Of a DNA stretch of 30,112 bases, positions 6,901 through 15,576 are shown in pieces (the first letter of the stretch is position 1; each line of letters opens with the position of its first letter). Both the position numbers and the translations under genes were made by a program. The notes beneath the pieces are model-generated. The model had not been told where the DNA came from. It searched no databases and saw nothing but the letters and a program-made list of their open reading frames with translations. Source of the DNA: Caldilineae bacterium (GTDB lineage Bacteria; Chloroflexota; Anaerolineae; JAAEKA01); contig JACKBK010000040.1 in assembly GCA_020634555.1 (NCBI GenBank), positions 1 through 30,112 of the forward strand, in the 5' to 3' direction.

Positions 6901-7926
6901 ATGCTGAAAGCAGGCATCATCGGTGCAACCGGATACACGGGGATCGAACTGGTCAAGCTGCTGCGCGGCCATCCTGCCGCGGAGATCGGCTGGTTGACCA
7001 GCGAAAGCTACGCCGGCCAGCGGCTGAGCGATGTGTTCCCGGCGCCGTGGGATGACCCGCTGCTGCCGCTGGAGGCTGCCCCGCTGGAGGCCGCCGACGT
7101 GGTGTTCCTTTGCCTGCCGCACGCCGCATCCATGCCAGCAGTCGCCGCCGTGCGCGCGGCCGGTGTCAAGGCCATCGACCTGAGCGCCGACTTCCGTCTG
7201 CACGACGCGTCCGTGTACCAGCGCTGGTACAACCACCCGCAGAGCCAGCCGGCGCTGTTGGCCGAATCAGTCTACGGCCTGCCGGAGCTGCACCGGACCG
7301 AGATCGCCGCCGCCAGCCTGGTCGCCAATCCGGGCTGCTACGCGACCAGTGTCATCCTCGGGCTGTGGCCGCTGGCGCACGCGGGCTGGTTGACCGGTAC
7401 GGTGATCGCCGACAGCAAGTCGGGCGTCAGCGGGGCGGGGCGCAAGCCGAGCCTCACCACCAGTTTCGTCGAAGCCAATGAGAACCTGTCGCCCTACAAC
7501 ATCGGGTACGCCCACCGCCACATCGCCGAGATGGAGCAGGAGTTGCACGCGGCAAAAGACACGGAGCAAGCTGCGGGCTGGCACCTGGTGTTCTCGCCGC
7601 ATTTGCTGCCGGTGAACCGGGGAATCCTGTCCACGATGTACGTCAGCCTGCCCGATGGCGTCGATGAAGCGGCGGTGCGCGGCACGTACGATGCGGCGTT
7701 CACCGGCGAGCCGTTCGTCCACGTCCTGCCCGCCGGCCGCCTGGCCACCTTGCAGCACGCCGTCAACACCAACCGCTGCGCCATCGGGCTGACGTTCGTC
7801 CCCGGCCAGTCCACCCTGATCGTCACCAGCGCCATCGACAACCTGCTCAAAGGCGCATCGGGCCAGGCCGTCCAGAACATGAACGTGATGTTCGGGCTGG
7901 ATGAAACGAGCGGGCTGCCGCAGTGA
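6901..7926 (+). CDS. argC: N-acetyl-gamma-glutamyl-phosphate reductase
   Basis: Third step of arginine synthesis: NADPH-dependent reduction of N-acetylglutamyl phosphate to the semialdehyde. The 341-residue protein starts with the NADP-binding motif GIIGATGYTGIELVKLL. It carries the catalytic cysteine in NPGCYATS (C146) and the family motif SKSGVSGAGRKP. The ATG at 6901 follows AAAGGTG. In-frame TTG codons at 6880 and 6883 overlap or closely follow the terminator T-tract, so they are unlikely starts. The stop TGA is part of the first GTGAAAC unit of the array that follows. First structural gene of argC-argB-argD-argA. Confidence 0.95.
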   Translation: MLKAGIIGATGYTGIELVKLLRGHPAAEIGWLTSESYAGQRLSDVFPAPWDDPLLPLEAAPLEAADVVFLCLPHAASMPAVAAVRAAGVKAIDLSADFRLHDASVYQRWYNHPQSQPALLAESVYGLPELHRTEIAAASLVANPGCYATSVILGLWPLAHAGWLTGTVIADSKSGVSGAGRKPSLTTSFVEANENLSPYNIGYAHRHIAEMEQELHAAKDTEQAAGWHLVFSPHLLPVNRGILSTMYVSLPDGVDEAAVRGTYDAAFTGEPFVHVLPAGRLATLQHAVNTNRCAIGLTFVPGQSTLIVTSAIDNLLKGASGQAVQNMNVMFGLDETSGLPQ

Positions 7927-8082
7927 AACGTGATGCGTAAAACGTGATGGGCATTGTGCGTAATGCGTATTGCGTATTGCGTAACCGGAAATGCCTCACC
8001 TTTCAAGCTCATCACGCCCATCACGAAATACGCAACACGAATCACGTTTCACGAATCACGTTTCACGCAACACGCAACACAC
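7923..8082 (+). repeat. Inverted heptamer arrays between argC and argB
   Basis: The left arm (7923-7984) runs GTGAAAC, GTGATGC, GTAAAAC, GTGATGG, then TGCGTAA/TGCGTAT units. The right arm (about 8010-8082) is made of CACG-based heptamers (CACGAAT, CACGTTT, CACGAAT, CACGTTT, CACGCAA twice). The arms are broadly complementary, for example CGTGATGGGC (7943-7952) with GCCCATCACG (8016-8025). The transcript could fold into a long irregular stem. The right arm runs to within a few bases of the argB ATG. Confidence 0.85.
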
Positions 8083-8088
8083 ACCACC

Positions 8089-8889
8089 ATGACTCTCCCA
8101 CCTACCCTCCCATCCGTCTCCATCCTCAAAGTCGGCGGCAACGATATCGATGACAGCGCGTTTCTGGCTGAGTTCGTCGAGACCGTGGCCGAGCTGCGCC
8201 GGCAAGGCCCGTTGGTGATCGTCCACGGCGGCGGCAAGGAGATCGGCAACCTGCACGAGCGGATGGGCGTCAACTTCGAGATCGTCGAAGGGCTGCGCGT
8301 TACCACCTACGACAGCTTGCGGCTGGTCAAGATGGTGCTGGGCGGGCTGGTCAACAACCGGCTGACCCGCTGGCTGGTCAACGCCGGCATCGACGCGCTG
8401 GGCGTCAGCGGCATCGACGCCGGGCTGGTGCGCGTGGAGCCGCTACGGCCGGGCGGCCAGGACATCGGCTTCGTCGGCCACGTGGTCGAGGTACGGGTCG
8501 ATGTGCTGCAGCGCTGGCTGGCTGCCGGCTTCCTGCCGGTGATCTCCCCCGTGTCGCTGGGCATCGACGGCCACTCCTACAACGTCAACGCCGACCAGGT
8601 GGCCAGCGGCATCGCCGCGGCGGCCGGCGCGCGGCGGCTGGTCTTCGTCAGCAATGTGCCCGGCGTCCTCATCGACGGCGCGCTGGCGCCCTGCCTGACC
8701 GTGGACGACGTTGCCGATCACATCGCCAGCGGCCAGATCGCCGGCGGCATGATACCCAAGGTCCGTTCGGCGGTCGAGGCGGTGCAGGACGGTGTGGCCG
8801 AAGCCGTCATCACCAACCTCGCCGGCCTGTGCAGCGGAACGGGCACGGCGATTGTGGCAAGCGGAGCGGACGTGAAGCGTGAAGCGTGA
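8089..8889 (+). CDS. argB: Acetylglutamate kinase
   Basis: Second step of arginine synthesis: phosphorylates N-acetylglutamate with ATP. The 266-residue protein is of normal family length. It shows the amino-acid kinase landmarks LKVGGN (K14), VIVHGGGKE (46-51), YNVNADQVAS near residue 167 and GGMIPKV near 222. The ATG at 8089 has no Shine-Dalgarno sequence; the preceding 25 bases are a G-poor repeat of CA-rich units. The last codons and the stop (GTG AAG CGT GAA GCG TGA) are heptamer repeat sequence, so the C-terminal VKREA is repeat-encoded. I saw no clear N-terminal extension of the arginine-sensitive type. Confidence 0.95.
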   Translation: MTLPPTLPSVSILKVGGNDIDDSAFLAEFVETVAELRRQGPLVIVHGGGKEIGNLHERMGVNFEIVEGLRVTTYDSLRLVKMVLGGLVNNRLTRWLVNAGIDALGVSGIDAGLVRVEPLRPGGQDIGFVGHVVEVRVDVLQRWLAAGFLPVISPVSLGIDGHSYNVNADQVASGIAAAAGARRLVFVSNVPGVLIDGALAPCLTVDDVADHIASGQIAGGMIPKVRSAVEAVQDGVAEAVITNLAGLCSGTGTAIVASGADVKREA

Positions 8890-8905
8890 AACGCGAAACG
8901 TAACC
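8871..8905 (+). repeat. Heptamer array spanning the argB stop codon
   Basis: Five 7-base units: CGTGAAG, CGTGAAG, CGTGAAA, CGCGAAA, CGTAACC. The argB TGA (8887-8889) lies in the third unit. Confidence 0.8.
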
Positions 8906-8954
8906 ACGAGCACTACGACGTAACCACCCGACCACCACCAACCTAACAACCCGA

Positions 8955-8994
8955 CCAATTTACCAGTTTTCCAACCTACCAATCTACCAACCCA
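8955..8994 (+). repeat. Octamer array abutting the argD start codon
   Basis: Five exact-phase 8-base units: CCAATTTA, CCAGTTTT, CCAACCTA, CCAATCTA, CCAACCCA. The final A is the first base of the argD ATG. Looser CCAACC-like units extend upstream to about 8925. The tract contains one G in 40 bases and no ribosome-binding site. Confidence 0.8.
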
Positions 8995-10193
8995 TGAACA
9001 CCCACGAAATCATCTCACTTGAACACGATCATCTCTTGCAGGTCTACGCCCGCGCCGACTTTGTGCTGGACCACGGCCACGGCTGCATCGTCGTGGATAC
9101 GGACGGCCGCGAGTACATCGACTGTGTGGCAGGCATCGCCGTCAACGCGCTGGGCTACGGCGATCCCGATCTGCAGGCAGCGCTGGATCAGCAGGCCGGC
9201 AAGCTGTGGCACGTCAGCAACCTCTACCACACCGCGCCGCAGGCTCGGCTGGCCAGGCTGCTGTGCGAGACGAGCTTCGCCGACAAGGTGTACTTCAGCA
9301 ACTGCGGCGCCAGCGCCAACGAAAGCGCTTTCAAGTTCGCTCGCCGCTATGCATACGACCGGGCACGGTCAGAGACCGGCCCTAGCGGCAAGCATGTTAT
9401 CGCTGCGTTCAGCGGCGGATTCCACGGACGGCTCTTCGGCTCGCTGGCGGCCACCGACCGGCCCAAGTACCAACAACCCTTCGAGCCGCTGATGCCGGGC
9501 GTGCGCTTCGCCGCGTTCAACGACCTGGCGTCGGCTGCCGAGGCGATCGGGGACGACGTCTGCGCGGTGATCGTCGAGCCGGTGCAGGGTGAAGGTGGTG
9601 TGCATCCGGCCACGCCGGAGTTCCTGGCCGGCCTGCGCGATCTGTGCGACCAGCACGACGCGCTGCTGATCTTCGACGAGGTGCAGTGTGGGCTGGGACG
9701 CACGGGAACCCTGTGGGCGTATCAAGGCTACGGCGTGGCGCCGGACATGCTCACGGCCGCCAAGCCGCTGGCCGGCGGGCTGCCCATGGGCGCGGTGCTG
9801 ATGACCCAACGCGTCGCCGATGCCATCCATCCCTTCGACCACGCCAGCACCTTCGCCGGCGGCCCGCTGGTGGCTGCCGTAGCAGAAACGCTGGTCGGCA
9901 AGGTCAGCGATCCGGCCTTTCTGGAACGGGTGCGCGACAAGAGCGTCTATCTCGGGGAGAAGCTGGCCGAGATCAACTCGCCGCACATCGTTGAGGTACG
10001 CGGAGAAGGGCTGTTGCTGGGCATCGAGTTGGACATCCCCGCGGCGGACGTGGTCAGCGCCGCCTACCGCCACGGGCTGTTGACGGTAGGCGCCGGTCCC
10101 AACGTGCTGCGCCTGGTGCCGCCCCTGATCATCGAATACGACGAGATCGACCAGGTCGTCGAGCGGCTGAGCGTCGTGCTGGCAGAACTGTGA
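8994..10193 (+). CDS. argD: Acetylornithine aminotransferase
   Basis: Class III PLP aminotransferase: converts N-acetylglutamate semialdehyde plus glutamate to N-acetylornithine. The 399-residue protein has the signature LIFDEVQCGLGRTG and then the PLP lysine in TAAKPLAGGLPMGA (K257). The phosphate-cup motif CGASANESAFKFAR is also present. The start at 8994 lacks a Shine-Dalgarno sequence and directly follows the CCAA octamers. The neighbours argC, argB and argA support acetylornithine rather than GABA or ornithine transamination. It may also serve as succinyl-DAP aminotransferase, as in some bacteria. Confidence 0.93.
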   Translation: MNTHEIISLEHDHLLQVYARADFVLDHGHGCIVVDTDGREYIDCVAGIAVNALGYGDPDLQAALDQQAGKLWHVSNLYHTAPQARLARLLCETSFADKVYFSNCGASANESAFKFARRYAYDRARSETGPSGKHVIAAFSGGFHGRLFGSLAATDRPKYQQPFEPLMPGVRFAAFNDLASAAEAIGDDVCAVIVEPVQGEGGVHPATPEFLAGLRDLCDQHDALLIFDEVQCGLGRTGTLWAYQGYGVAPDMLTAAKPLAGGLPMGAVLMTQRVADAIHPFDHASTFAGGPLVAAVAETLVGKVSDPAFLERVRDKSVYLGEKLAEINSPHIVEVRGEGLLLGIELDIPAADVVSAAYRHGLLTVGAGPNVLRLVPPLIIEYDEIDQVVERLSVVLAEL

Positions 10194-10204
10194 GCCGAGG
10201 AACC

Positions 10205-10771
10205 ATGAATTCAACGCCAGGCAATGCCTCTATCAAGGTCCGGCCGGCCGTCGAGGCCGATGCGCCGGCCATCGCCGCGCTGGTCAACTCGTTTGCAGCG
10301 CGCAACATCATGCTGCCGCGCAGCGAGGAACAGGTGTTGGTTGCGCTGGACAGCTTTCTGGTCGCCGAGGCTGATGGCGCGCTGGCCGGCTGCGGCTCGC
10401 TGATCGCGCTGACGCCTGTGCTGGCCGAGATTCGCTCGCTGGCGGTTTCGTCCGAGTACCAAGGCAACGGGCTGGGCGGCGTCATCGTCGCGGCGCTGCT
10501 GGGGATGGCGCGGGCGCTGGATTATGACCAGGTGTGTGCGCTGACGCTGCGGCCGGCGTTCTTCCAGCGCCAGGGCTTCGACATCGTCGATCGCTGGGCG
10601 CTGACGCCGAAGATCTGGCAGGAGTGTGTGTTCTGTCCCAAGTTTCACCACTGCGACGAGATCGCGATGCTGCTGAATCTGGTGGAGCCGGCGACAGCAG
10701 ACACTGAACCACGCCCACTGCCGTGGCGTATGAGCGGTGGCCAGCCGGTGTTCCCACTGCTGCCTGCGTGA
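10205..10771 (+). CDS. argA: N-acetylglutamate synthase (GNAT, short ArgA type)
   Basis: Cytoplasmic acetyltransferase, predicted to make N-acetylglutamate from acetyl-CoA and glutamate, the first arginine step. The 188-residue GNAT domain has the acetyl-CoA loop VSSEYQGNGLGG (86-92 core). Its C-terminal signature KIWQECVFCPKFHHCDEIAM is seen in short stand-alone synthases. The kinase-like domain of classical ArgA is absent. I prefer the ATG at 10205, with GAGG 5 bases upstream. A GTG at 10190 overlapping the argD stop is the alternative. It is last in the argCBDA operon; the next gene has its own promoter. Confidence 0.82.
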   Translation: MNSTPGNASIKVRPAVEADAPAIAALVNSFAARNIMLPRSEEQVLVALDSFLVAEADGALAGCGSLIALTPVLAEIRSLAVSSEYQGNGLGGVIVAALLGMARALDYDQVCALTLRPAFFQRQGFDIVDRWALTPKIWQECVFCPKFHHCDEIAMLLNLVEPATADTEPRPLPWRMSGGQPVFPLLPA

Positions 10772-10782
10772 CAGGTGACTGG

Positions 10783-10811
10783 CTGGCATCTGTGGCGATT
10801 GCGGGTATAAT
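10783..10811 (+). promoter_or_regulatory. Promoter of the AI-2E/hom operon
   Basis: CTGGCA (10783-10788), 17 bp, then a perfect TATAAT (10806-10811). The start codon lies 40 bp downstream. Confidence 0.65.
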
Positions 10812-10851
10812 CCGGTCAGACCACTGATCTTAAGCAAGTGAGTATTTGCCC

Positions 10852-12174
10852 ATGACCGCCGCTCAACCACCTGCCTGGAACCGCGACACCAAGCGCATCG
10901 TAGCTGTTGCCGTGCTGATTACGTCCCTCGCGCTGGTCTATCTGGCGCGCGGCGTGATTCCGCAGTTAGTGCTGGCCGGCGTGCTGGCCTATCTGTTTCA
11001 GCCAATAGTCGGCGGGCTGGCACGACGGCGCGTCCCGCGCGGTCTGGCCGCCGCGTGCTGCCTTCTGATCTTGATATTGTTGGTAGCAGTTGTCCCGATT
11101 CTCCTCCTGCCGGCTACCATCCAGAGTGTCGGAGCGATCATCGATGTCTTCAGCCGCATCCCAGAGCTAACCACAGCGCTGGATAACGTGGTCGAAAAAG
11201 CGCCGACCATCAATCTGCTTAATAACCAGATCGATCTGGGCGCGATGATCCTGGCCGGGCAAAGTTCCCTTGAACATAACCTCCAGGAGTTCCAACTTCC
11301 CGACATTCAGGCGCTGATCAGCTACGGGCTGGAAGGGCTGCGCGCGGCGACGAATGTGGTGCGAACCGCTGCCGATATCGCCTCGGTGGTCATCTCGGTG
11401 GTGCTGACCGGCCTGCTGCTGCTGGTTTATACGTTCTATCTCACCAAGGATGGCAACCAGTTGACCCTCTGGTTCACCCAATTGATAACGCCTGCCTATC
11501 ACGACGAGATGCAGGAACTGGGACATCGGCTGAACCTGACCTGGAAACGTTTCTTTCGCGGCCAGTTGTTGCTATCGCTGACGGTGGGAACGGTGGTTTT
11601 CCTCGCCACAACTCTGCTTGGCTTGCCAGGCGCGCTGATTCTCGGTTTCCTGGCCGGGGTTTTGGAAGTCATACCAAACCTGGGACCGGTACTCGCATTG
11701 ATTCCGGCGGTGATCATCGCGTTGATTCAGGGACCGTCCTACCTGCCCGTCGGCAACCTGGTATTCGCCGGTATCGTGGTCGCGGTCTACGTCGTTATCC
11801 AACAACTCGAGAACAACATCCTGGTGCCTCGCATCATGGGCCATAGCCTCAACCTGCATCCGCTGGTGGTGCTGGTCGGGGTCGTGGTAGGCGCCAGTTT
11901 TGCCGGTATACTCGGCGCATTTCTGGCCGCTCCGACTCTGGCGTCCATCAAGATCCTCGGCTGGTACGCACACGCCAAGCTCACCGACCGCCATCCATTC
12001 CCCAAGCACATAGCCGACACCGACATCGATCCGACAGCCATGTATCCGGTCACCAGTGCTGCCGAAAACGGTTCTGACGACGCGGTGGCATTGGAGCAGC
12101 CGGCCAGGGAAACGACACCTGTCATAAGCGACTCACCCGCTTCCATCGCCCAACAGTCGGAAAAGATTGCATGA
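10852..12174 (+). CDS. AI-2E family (PerM/TqsA-like) membrane transporter
   Basis: This 440-residue integral membrane protein has about eight hydrophobic segments. Two or three are near the N-terminus. A soluble region follows (about 95-175), then a cluster of helices with the family hallmark around GLPGALILGFLAGVLEVIPNLGPVLALIPAVIIAL and HPLVVLVGVVVGASFAGILGAFLAAP. Members export diverse small molecules or ions, including autoinducer-2 in TqsA; the substrate cannot be read from sequence. The tail from about 385 is hydrophilic. The ATG at 10852 is preferred over an in-frame TTG at 10846. The stop overlaps the hom start (ATGA). Confidence 0.88.
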   Translation: MTAAQPPAWNRDTKRIVAVAVLITSLALVYLARGVIPQLVLAGVLAYLFQPIVGGLARRRVPRGLAAACCLLILILLVAVVPILLLPATIQSVGAIIDVFSRIPELTTALDNVVEKAPTINLLNNQIDLGAMILAGQSSLEHNLQEFQLPDIQALISYGLEGLRAATNVVRTAADIASVVISVVLTGLLLLVYTFYLTKDGNQLTLWFTQLITPAYHDEMQELGHRLNLTWKRFFRGQLLLSLTVGTVVFLATTLLGLPGALILGFLAGVLEVIPNLGPVLALIPAVIIALIQGPSYLPVGNLVFAGIVVAVYVVIQQLENNILVPRIMGHSLNLHPLVVLVGVVVGASFAGILGAFLAAPTLASIKILGWYAHAKLTDRHPFPKHIADTDIDPTAMYPVTSAAENGSDDAVALEQPARETTPVISDSPASIAQQSEKIA

Positions 12175-13220
12175 GCGACCTCTCCTCTGCCTCGCTTTCC
12201 CGCAACGTCCAAACCGTAGACCTGATCCTGGTCGGCCTCGGCAACGTTCACCGGCGCTTCCTCCACCTGCTGGATAGCCGCCGGGATACCCTGGCCGCGC
12301 GCTATGGGCTGCGCCTGCGCGTGGTCGCCGCCAGCGACAGCCGAGGAGCGCTGGCTGATCCGGCCGGTATCGACCCGGCAGCGCTGTTGTCTCACAAGGA
12401 GGCTGGTGGCAACGCGGGCAACGCACCAGGCGGCCAGCCCGGTGCGACAGTATTAGATATTTTAGGCCAGGCCCGCGCCGATGTCCTGCTGGAAGCATCG
12501 CCGGTCAACCTGGTGGACGCAGAACCGGCGTTGAGCTTCGTTTTGGGCGCGCTGAACCGTGGCATGAATGTCGTGCTGGCCAACAAGGCGCCGCTGGCAT
12601 TGCGGTATCGGGATCTTCAGCGCGCGGCTGATGCCAACGGCGCGCGGCTGGCGTTTTCGGCGACGGTGTGCGGCGGGCTGCCGGTGGTCAACGTCGGCAC
12701 ACGCGACCTGGTCGCGGCAGAGATCCGGCGGGTCCAGGGGATTTTCAACAGCACCAGCAACTACATCCTGACCGAGATGGCCGCCGGCCAATCCTACGCC
12801 GACGCGCTGGCCGAGGCGCAGCGGCGCGGCATTGCCGAGACGAACCCGCGCCTGGACGTGGAGGGCTGGGACACTGCCAACAAGCTGACCATCGTCGCCA
12901 ATGCAGTGTTGGGCTTCGATTGTACCGTGCGCGATGTGCAGCCGGTTGCCGGTATCGGCGCCGCGGACGGGCTAAACGAGGGGATTGTCAAGTTGCTCGG
13001 CGTGGCGGAGCGGCGCGCGGATGGAAGCTACGACTTGAGCGTGCAGCCAGTATCGCTGGCGATTGACCACAAGCTGGCGCAGGTCAGCGGTTGGCAGATG
13101 GGCGTGATGTTCGAGAGCGATCTGTTCGAGGAAGTGTTCATCGCCATCGACGAACGGGGGCCTACAGGCACAGCCGCGGCCATGCTGCGCGACGTGGTCA
13201 ATCTTTATCGGGACAGGTAG
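12171..13220 (+). CDS. hom: Homoserine dehydrogenase (short form, no ACT domain)
   Basis: NAD(P)H-dependent reduction of aspartate semialdehyde to homoserine, the branch point to threonine and methionine. The 349-residue protein has the dinucleotide motif VGLGNVHRRFLHLL (21-34). It also has the substrate and catalytic region FNSTSNYILTEM and DVEGWDTANKLTI (E231, D234, K238). The common C-terminal ACT domain (family length about 430) is absent, so threonine feedback of the usual kind is not expected. Translation is coupled to the transporter by ATGA overlap. Together with thrC at 3796 it covers two of three steps to threonine. Confidence 0.92.
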   Translation: MSDLSSASLSRNVQTVDLILVGLGNVHRRFLHLLDSRRDTLAARYGLRLRVVAASDSRGALADPAGIDPAALLSHKEAGGNAGNAPGGQPGATVLDILGQARADVLLEASPVNLVDAEPALSFVLGALNRGMNVVLANKAPLALRYRDLQRAADANGARLAFSATVCGGLPVVNVGTRDLVAAEIRRVQGIFNSTSNYILTEMAAGQSYADALAEAQRRGIAETNPRLDVEGWDTANKLTIVANAVLGFDCTVRDVQPVAGIGAADGLNEGIVKLLGVAERRADGSYDLSVQPVSLAIDHKLAQVSGWQMGVMFESDLFEEVFIAIDERGPTGTAAAMLRDVVNLYRDR

Positions 13221-13224
13221 CCGG

Positions 13225-14004
13225 ATGCAGGTCGATTTTGGCAGGACTTCAGAGGATTATGCGCGCTACCGGGCCGGCTTTCCTGCGTCGCTGTTCGAGA
13301 GACTGGCACAGCGCGGGATCGGACTGCCCGGCCAACAGATCCTCGACCTGGGAACCGGCACAGGCACGCTGGCGCGCGGTTTTGCCCGCCGCGGCTGTGC
13401 AGTGACCGGCGTCGATGTGGCCGCCGAGCAGTTGGCTCAGGCTGACGAACTGGACCGGCTGGCTGGCGTGCAGGTCGAGTACCGGGTCGCCCCCGCCGAA
13501 GACACACGGCTGCCAAGCAACAGCTTCGATGTCGTCAGCGCCGGCCAATGTTGGCACTGGTTCGACCGCCCGCGCACGGCTGCGGAGATCAGCCGCCTGT
13601 TGAAGTCCGGGGGCACGCTGGTGATCGCACACTACGACTGGCTGCCGCTGCCCGGCAACGTGGTGGCGTTGACCGAGGAACTCATCCTTCGCTACAATCC
13701 TGCCTGGCATTTCGGCAGCGGCACCGGCATCTATCCGCAGTGGTTTGGCGACGTGGCAGTGGCGGGTTTTCAGGAGATCGAGAGCTTCACCTACGACGAG
13801 CCTGCCATCTATAGCCACGAAGCCTGGCGCGGCCGCGTGCGCGCCAGCGCTCCCATCGGCGGGAGCCTGCCAGCCGAGGATGTCGCCCGGTTCGACGCCG
13901 ATCTGGCGGCCGCTCTTGAACAACGATTCCCCGACGAACCGCTGGCCGTGCCACATCGCGTGTTTGTACTGACGTGTCGTGCCGACGCGAATCGTGAATC
14001 GTGA
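13225..14004 (+). CDS. Class I SAM-dependent methyltransferase
   Basis: This 259-residue protein starts 4 bp after hom. The N-terminal FGRTSEDYARYRAGFP and the SAM-binding motif I ILDLGTGTGTLARGFA (DLGTGTG 41-47) are clear. The acidic end of strand 2 is GVDVAAEQL, motif II lies near FDVVSAGQCWHWFD, and the C-terminal half carries lid and substrate elements. It resembles the Methyltransf_11/UbiE-like group. The substrate is unknown; cotranscription with homoserine dehydrogenase does not define it. The final residues NRES and the TGA are encoded by AATCGTG heptamer repeats. Confidence 0.85.
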   Translation: MQVDFGRTSEDYARYRAGFPASLFERLAQRGIGLPGQQILDLGTGTGTLARGFARRGCAVTGVDVAAEQLAQADELDRLAGVQVEYRVAPAEDTRLPSNSFDVVSAGQCWHWFDRPRTAAEISRLLKSGGTLVIAHYDWLPLPGNVVALTEELILRYNPAWHFGSGTGIYPQWFGDVAVAGFQEIESFTYDEPAIYSHEAWRGRVRASAPIGGSLPAEDVARFDADLAAALEQRFPDEPLAVPHRVFVLTCRADANRES

Positions 14005-14076
14005 AACGAAAAATGTGATTCGGCAGGTCCTTGCCATGATCGGCGCAGTTCATTAGTTTCACGTTTCACGTCTCTC
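13990..14076 (+). repeat. Inverted heptamer repeats between methyltransferase and argG
   Basis: AATCGTG twice, then AAACG, spans the methyltransferase stop (13990-14008). GTTTCAC twice plus GTCTCTC lies at 14056-14076. CGTGAAACG (14000-14008) is the exact complement of CGTTTCACG (14062-14070), so the spacer could fold back. No confident promoter for argG is visible. Confidence 0.75.
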
Positions 14077-14120
14077 AAGTTCTTAAAAGACCAAAACCTA
14101 TATCACAAAGGAAACATCTC

Positions 14121-15383
14121 ATGCCCACACAATCGGTAAACAAAGTCGTACTCGCCTACTCCGGCGGCCTGGATACATCGGTGATCGTGCCCTGGCTGCG
14201 CAACAACTATGGCTGTGAGGTCATTTGCTTTACTGCAGACCTCGGCCAGGGAGACGAGTTGGGCGGTCTGGAGGAGAAGGCCATTGCCTCCGGTGCCAGC
14301 AAGCTCTACGTGGAAGACCTGCGCGAGGAGTTCATCACCGACTACCTCTATCCCATGATGCAGGCCGGCGCTATCTACGAACGCAAGTACCTGCTGGGGA
14401 CCAGCGTTGCCCGCCCACTGATCGCCAAACGCATGGTCGAGATCGCTGAACTGGAGGGCGCGGATGCAGTCGCCCACGGCTGCACCGGTAAAGGCAACGA
14501 CCAGGTGCGCTTCGAAGTCACCGTGATGGCGCTCAACCCGCGGCTGCGCACCATCGCGCCCTGGCGCGAGTGGACGATCCGCAGCCGTAAGGACGCCCTC
14601 GACTACGCCGCCGAGTACAACGTACCGGTCACAGCCACCGAGAAGTCGATCTACAGCCGCGACCGCAACATCTGGCACCTGAGCCACGAGGGCGGCCTGC
14701 TGGAGGATCCGTGGAACGAACCGGAAGAGGAGATGTACCAATGGTCGGTCAGCCCAGAATCCGCGCCGAACACCCCCGAGGAGGTTGTCATCGACTTCCA
14801 GAGCGGCATTCCCAAGCGCATCAACGGCATCGCGATGGGACCCATTGGCCTTCTGACAACCCTGAACGAACTGGGGGCCAAGCATGGCGTTGGCCGCATT
14901 GATCTGGTCGAGAACCGGCTGGTTGGCATGAAGTCCCACGGCGTCTACGAAACGCCCGGCGGAACGATCCTCTACACCGCGCACTCAGGGCTGGAGGAGC
15001 TTTGCCTTGACAAGCAAAGTTTACAATACAAGCATCAAATAGCGCTGAAATACGCCGAACTGACCTACAACGGCCTCTGGTTCACCCCGTTGCGGCGCGC
15101 GTTGGACGCTTTCGTCCAGTCCACCCAGGAGAACCTGACCGGCAGCGTCCGTCTGAAGCTGTACAAGGGCAACGCCATCCTGGTCGGCCGGCGGTCGCCC
15201 TACTCGTTGTACCGGGAGGACTACGCCACCTTCGGCCAGGAAGACGTCTACGACCAGAAGGACGCCGAGGGCTTTATCAAGATCTTCGGGCTGCCGCTGA
15301 AGGTGGAAGCAATGCTGGATATCGCCGGCCTGGGCGCCAGCAAGTACCGCACCCTCGACTACTCGACCTTCAAGCGCGACTGA
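14121..15383 (+). CDS. argG: Argininosuccinate synthase
   Basis: ATP-dependent joining of citrulline and aspartate, the penultimate step of arginine synthesis. The 420-residue protein carries the PP-loop SGGLDTS (14-20). It also has TADLGQGDE, the ATP/citrulline region AHGCTGKGNDQVRFE, the motif RDRNIWHLSHEGG, and KRINGIAM. The ATG at 14121 follows AGGAA by 8 bases. It stands alone, with repeats upstream and a hairpin terminator downstream. argH and argF are not in the window. Confidence 0.96.
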   Translation: MPTQSVNKVVLAYSGGLDTSVIVPWLRNNYGCEVICFTADLGQGDELGGLEEKAIASGASKLYVEDLREEFITDYLYPMMQAGAIYERKYLLGTSVARPLIAKRMVEIAELEGADAVAHGCTGKGNDQVRFEVTVMALNPRLRTIAPWREWTIRSRKDALDYAAEYNVPVTATEKSIYSRDRNIWHLSHEGGLLEDPWNEPEEEMYQWSVSPESAPNTPEEVVIDFQSGIPKRINGIAMGPIGLLTTLNELGAKHGVGRIDLVENRLVGMKSHGVYETPGGTILYTAHSGLEELCLDKQSLQYKHQIALKYAELTYNGLWFTPLRRALDAFVQSTQENLTGSVRLKLYKGNAILVGRRSPYSLYREDYATFGQEDVYDQKDAEGFIKIFGLPLKVEAMLDIAGLGASKYRTLDYSTFKRD

Positions 15384-15470
15384 CGAATCTTACTTGATCG
15401 ATAAACCAGCAAAACGCGTCGGAAAAGCCACATCTGAGACAACCATGCGCTGTTCGCACAACCATTAATG

Positions 15471-15514
15471 AAAATCCCCGGCTCCGGTCGGGAGACCGGC
15501 CGGAGCCGAATTTT
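15471..15514. terminator. Hairpin terminator after argG
   Basis: CGGCTCCGG (15479-15487) pairs with CCGGAGCCG (15500-15508). The stem is flanked by AAAAT on the left and ATTTT on the right, as in a bidirectional intrinsic terminator. The loop contains GGTC-GGGA-GACC, a motif also found at 3688-3701 and 27406-27421. Confidence 0.7.
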
Positions 15515-15576
15515 CAAATCTGGATGCCCGCCCGGCGTGGCAGAACGTCAACAAAACCAAACCATCGAAGCTGATC

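Noticed and set aside
7923..8082. CRISPR array between argC and argB
   Set aside because: The repeat period is 7 bp, with no 20-40 bp spacers and no cas genes nearby.
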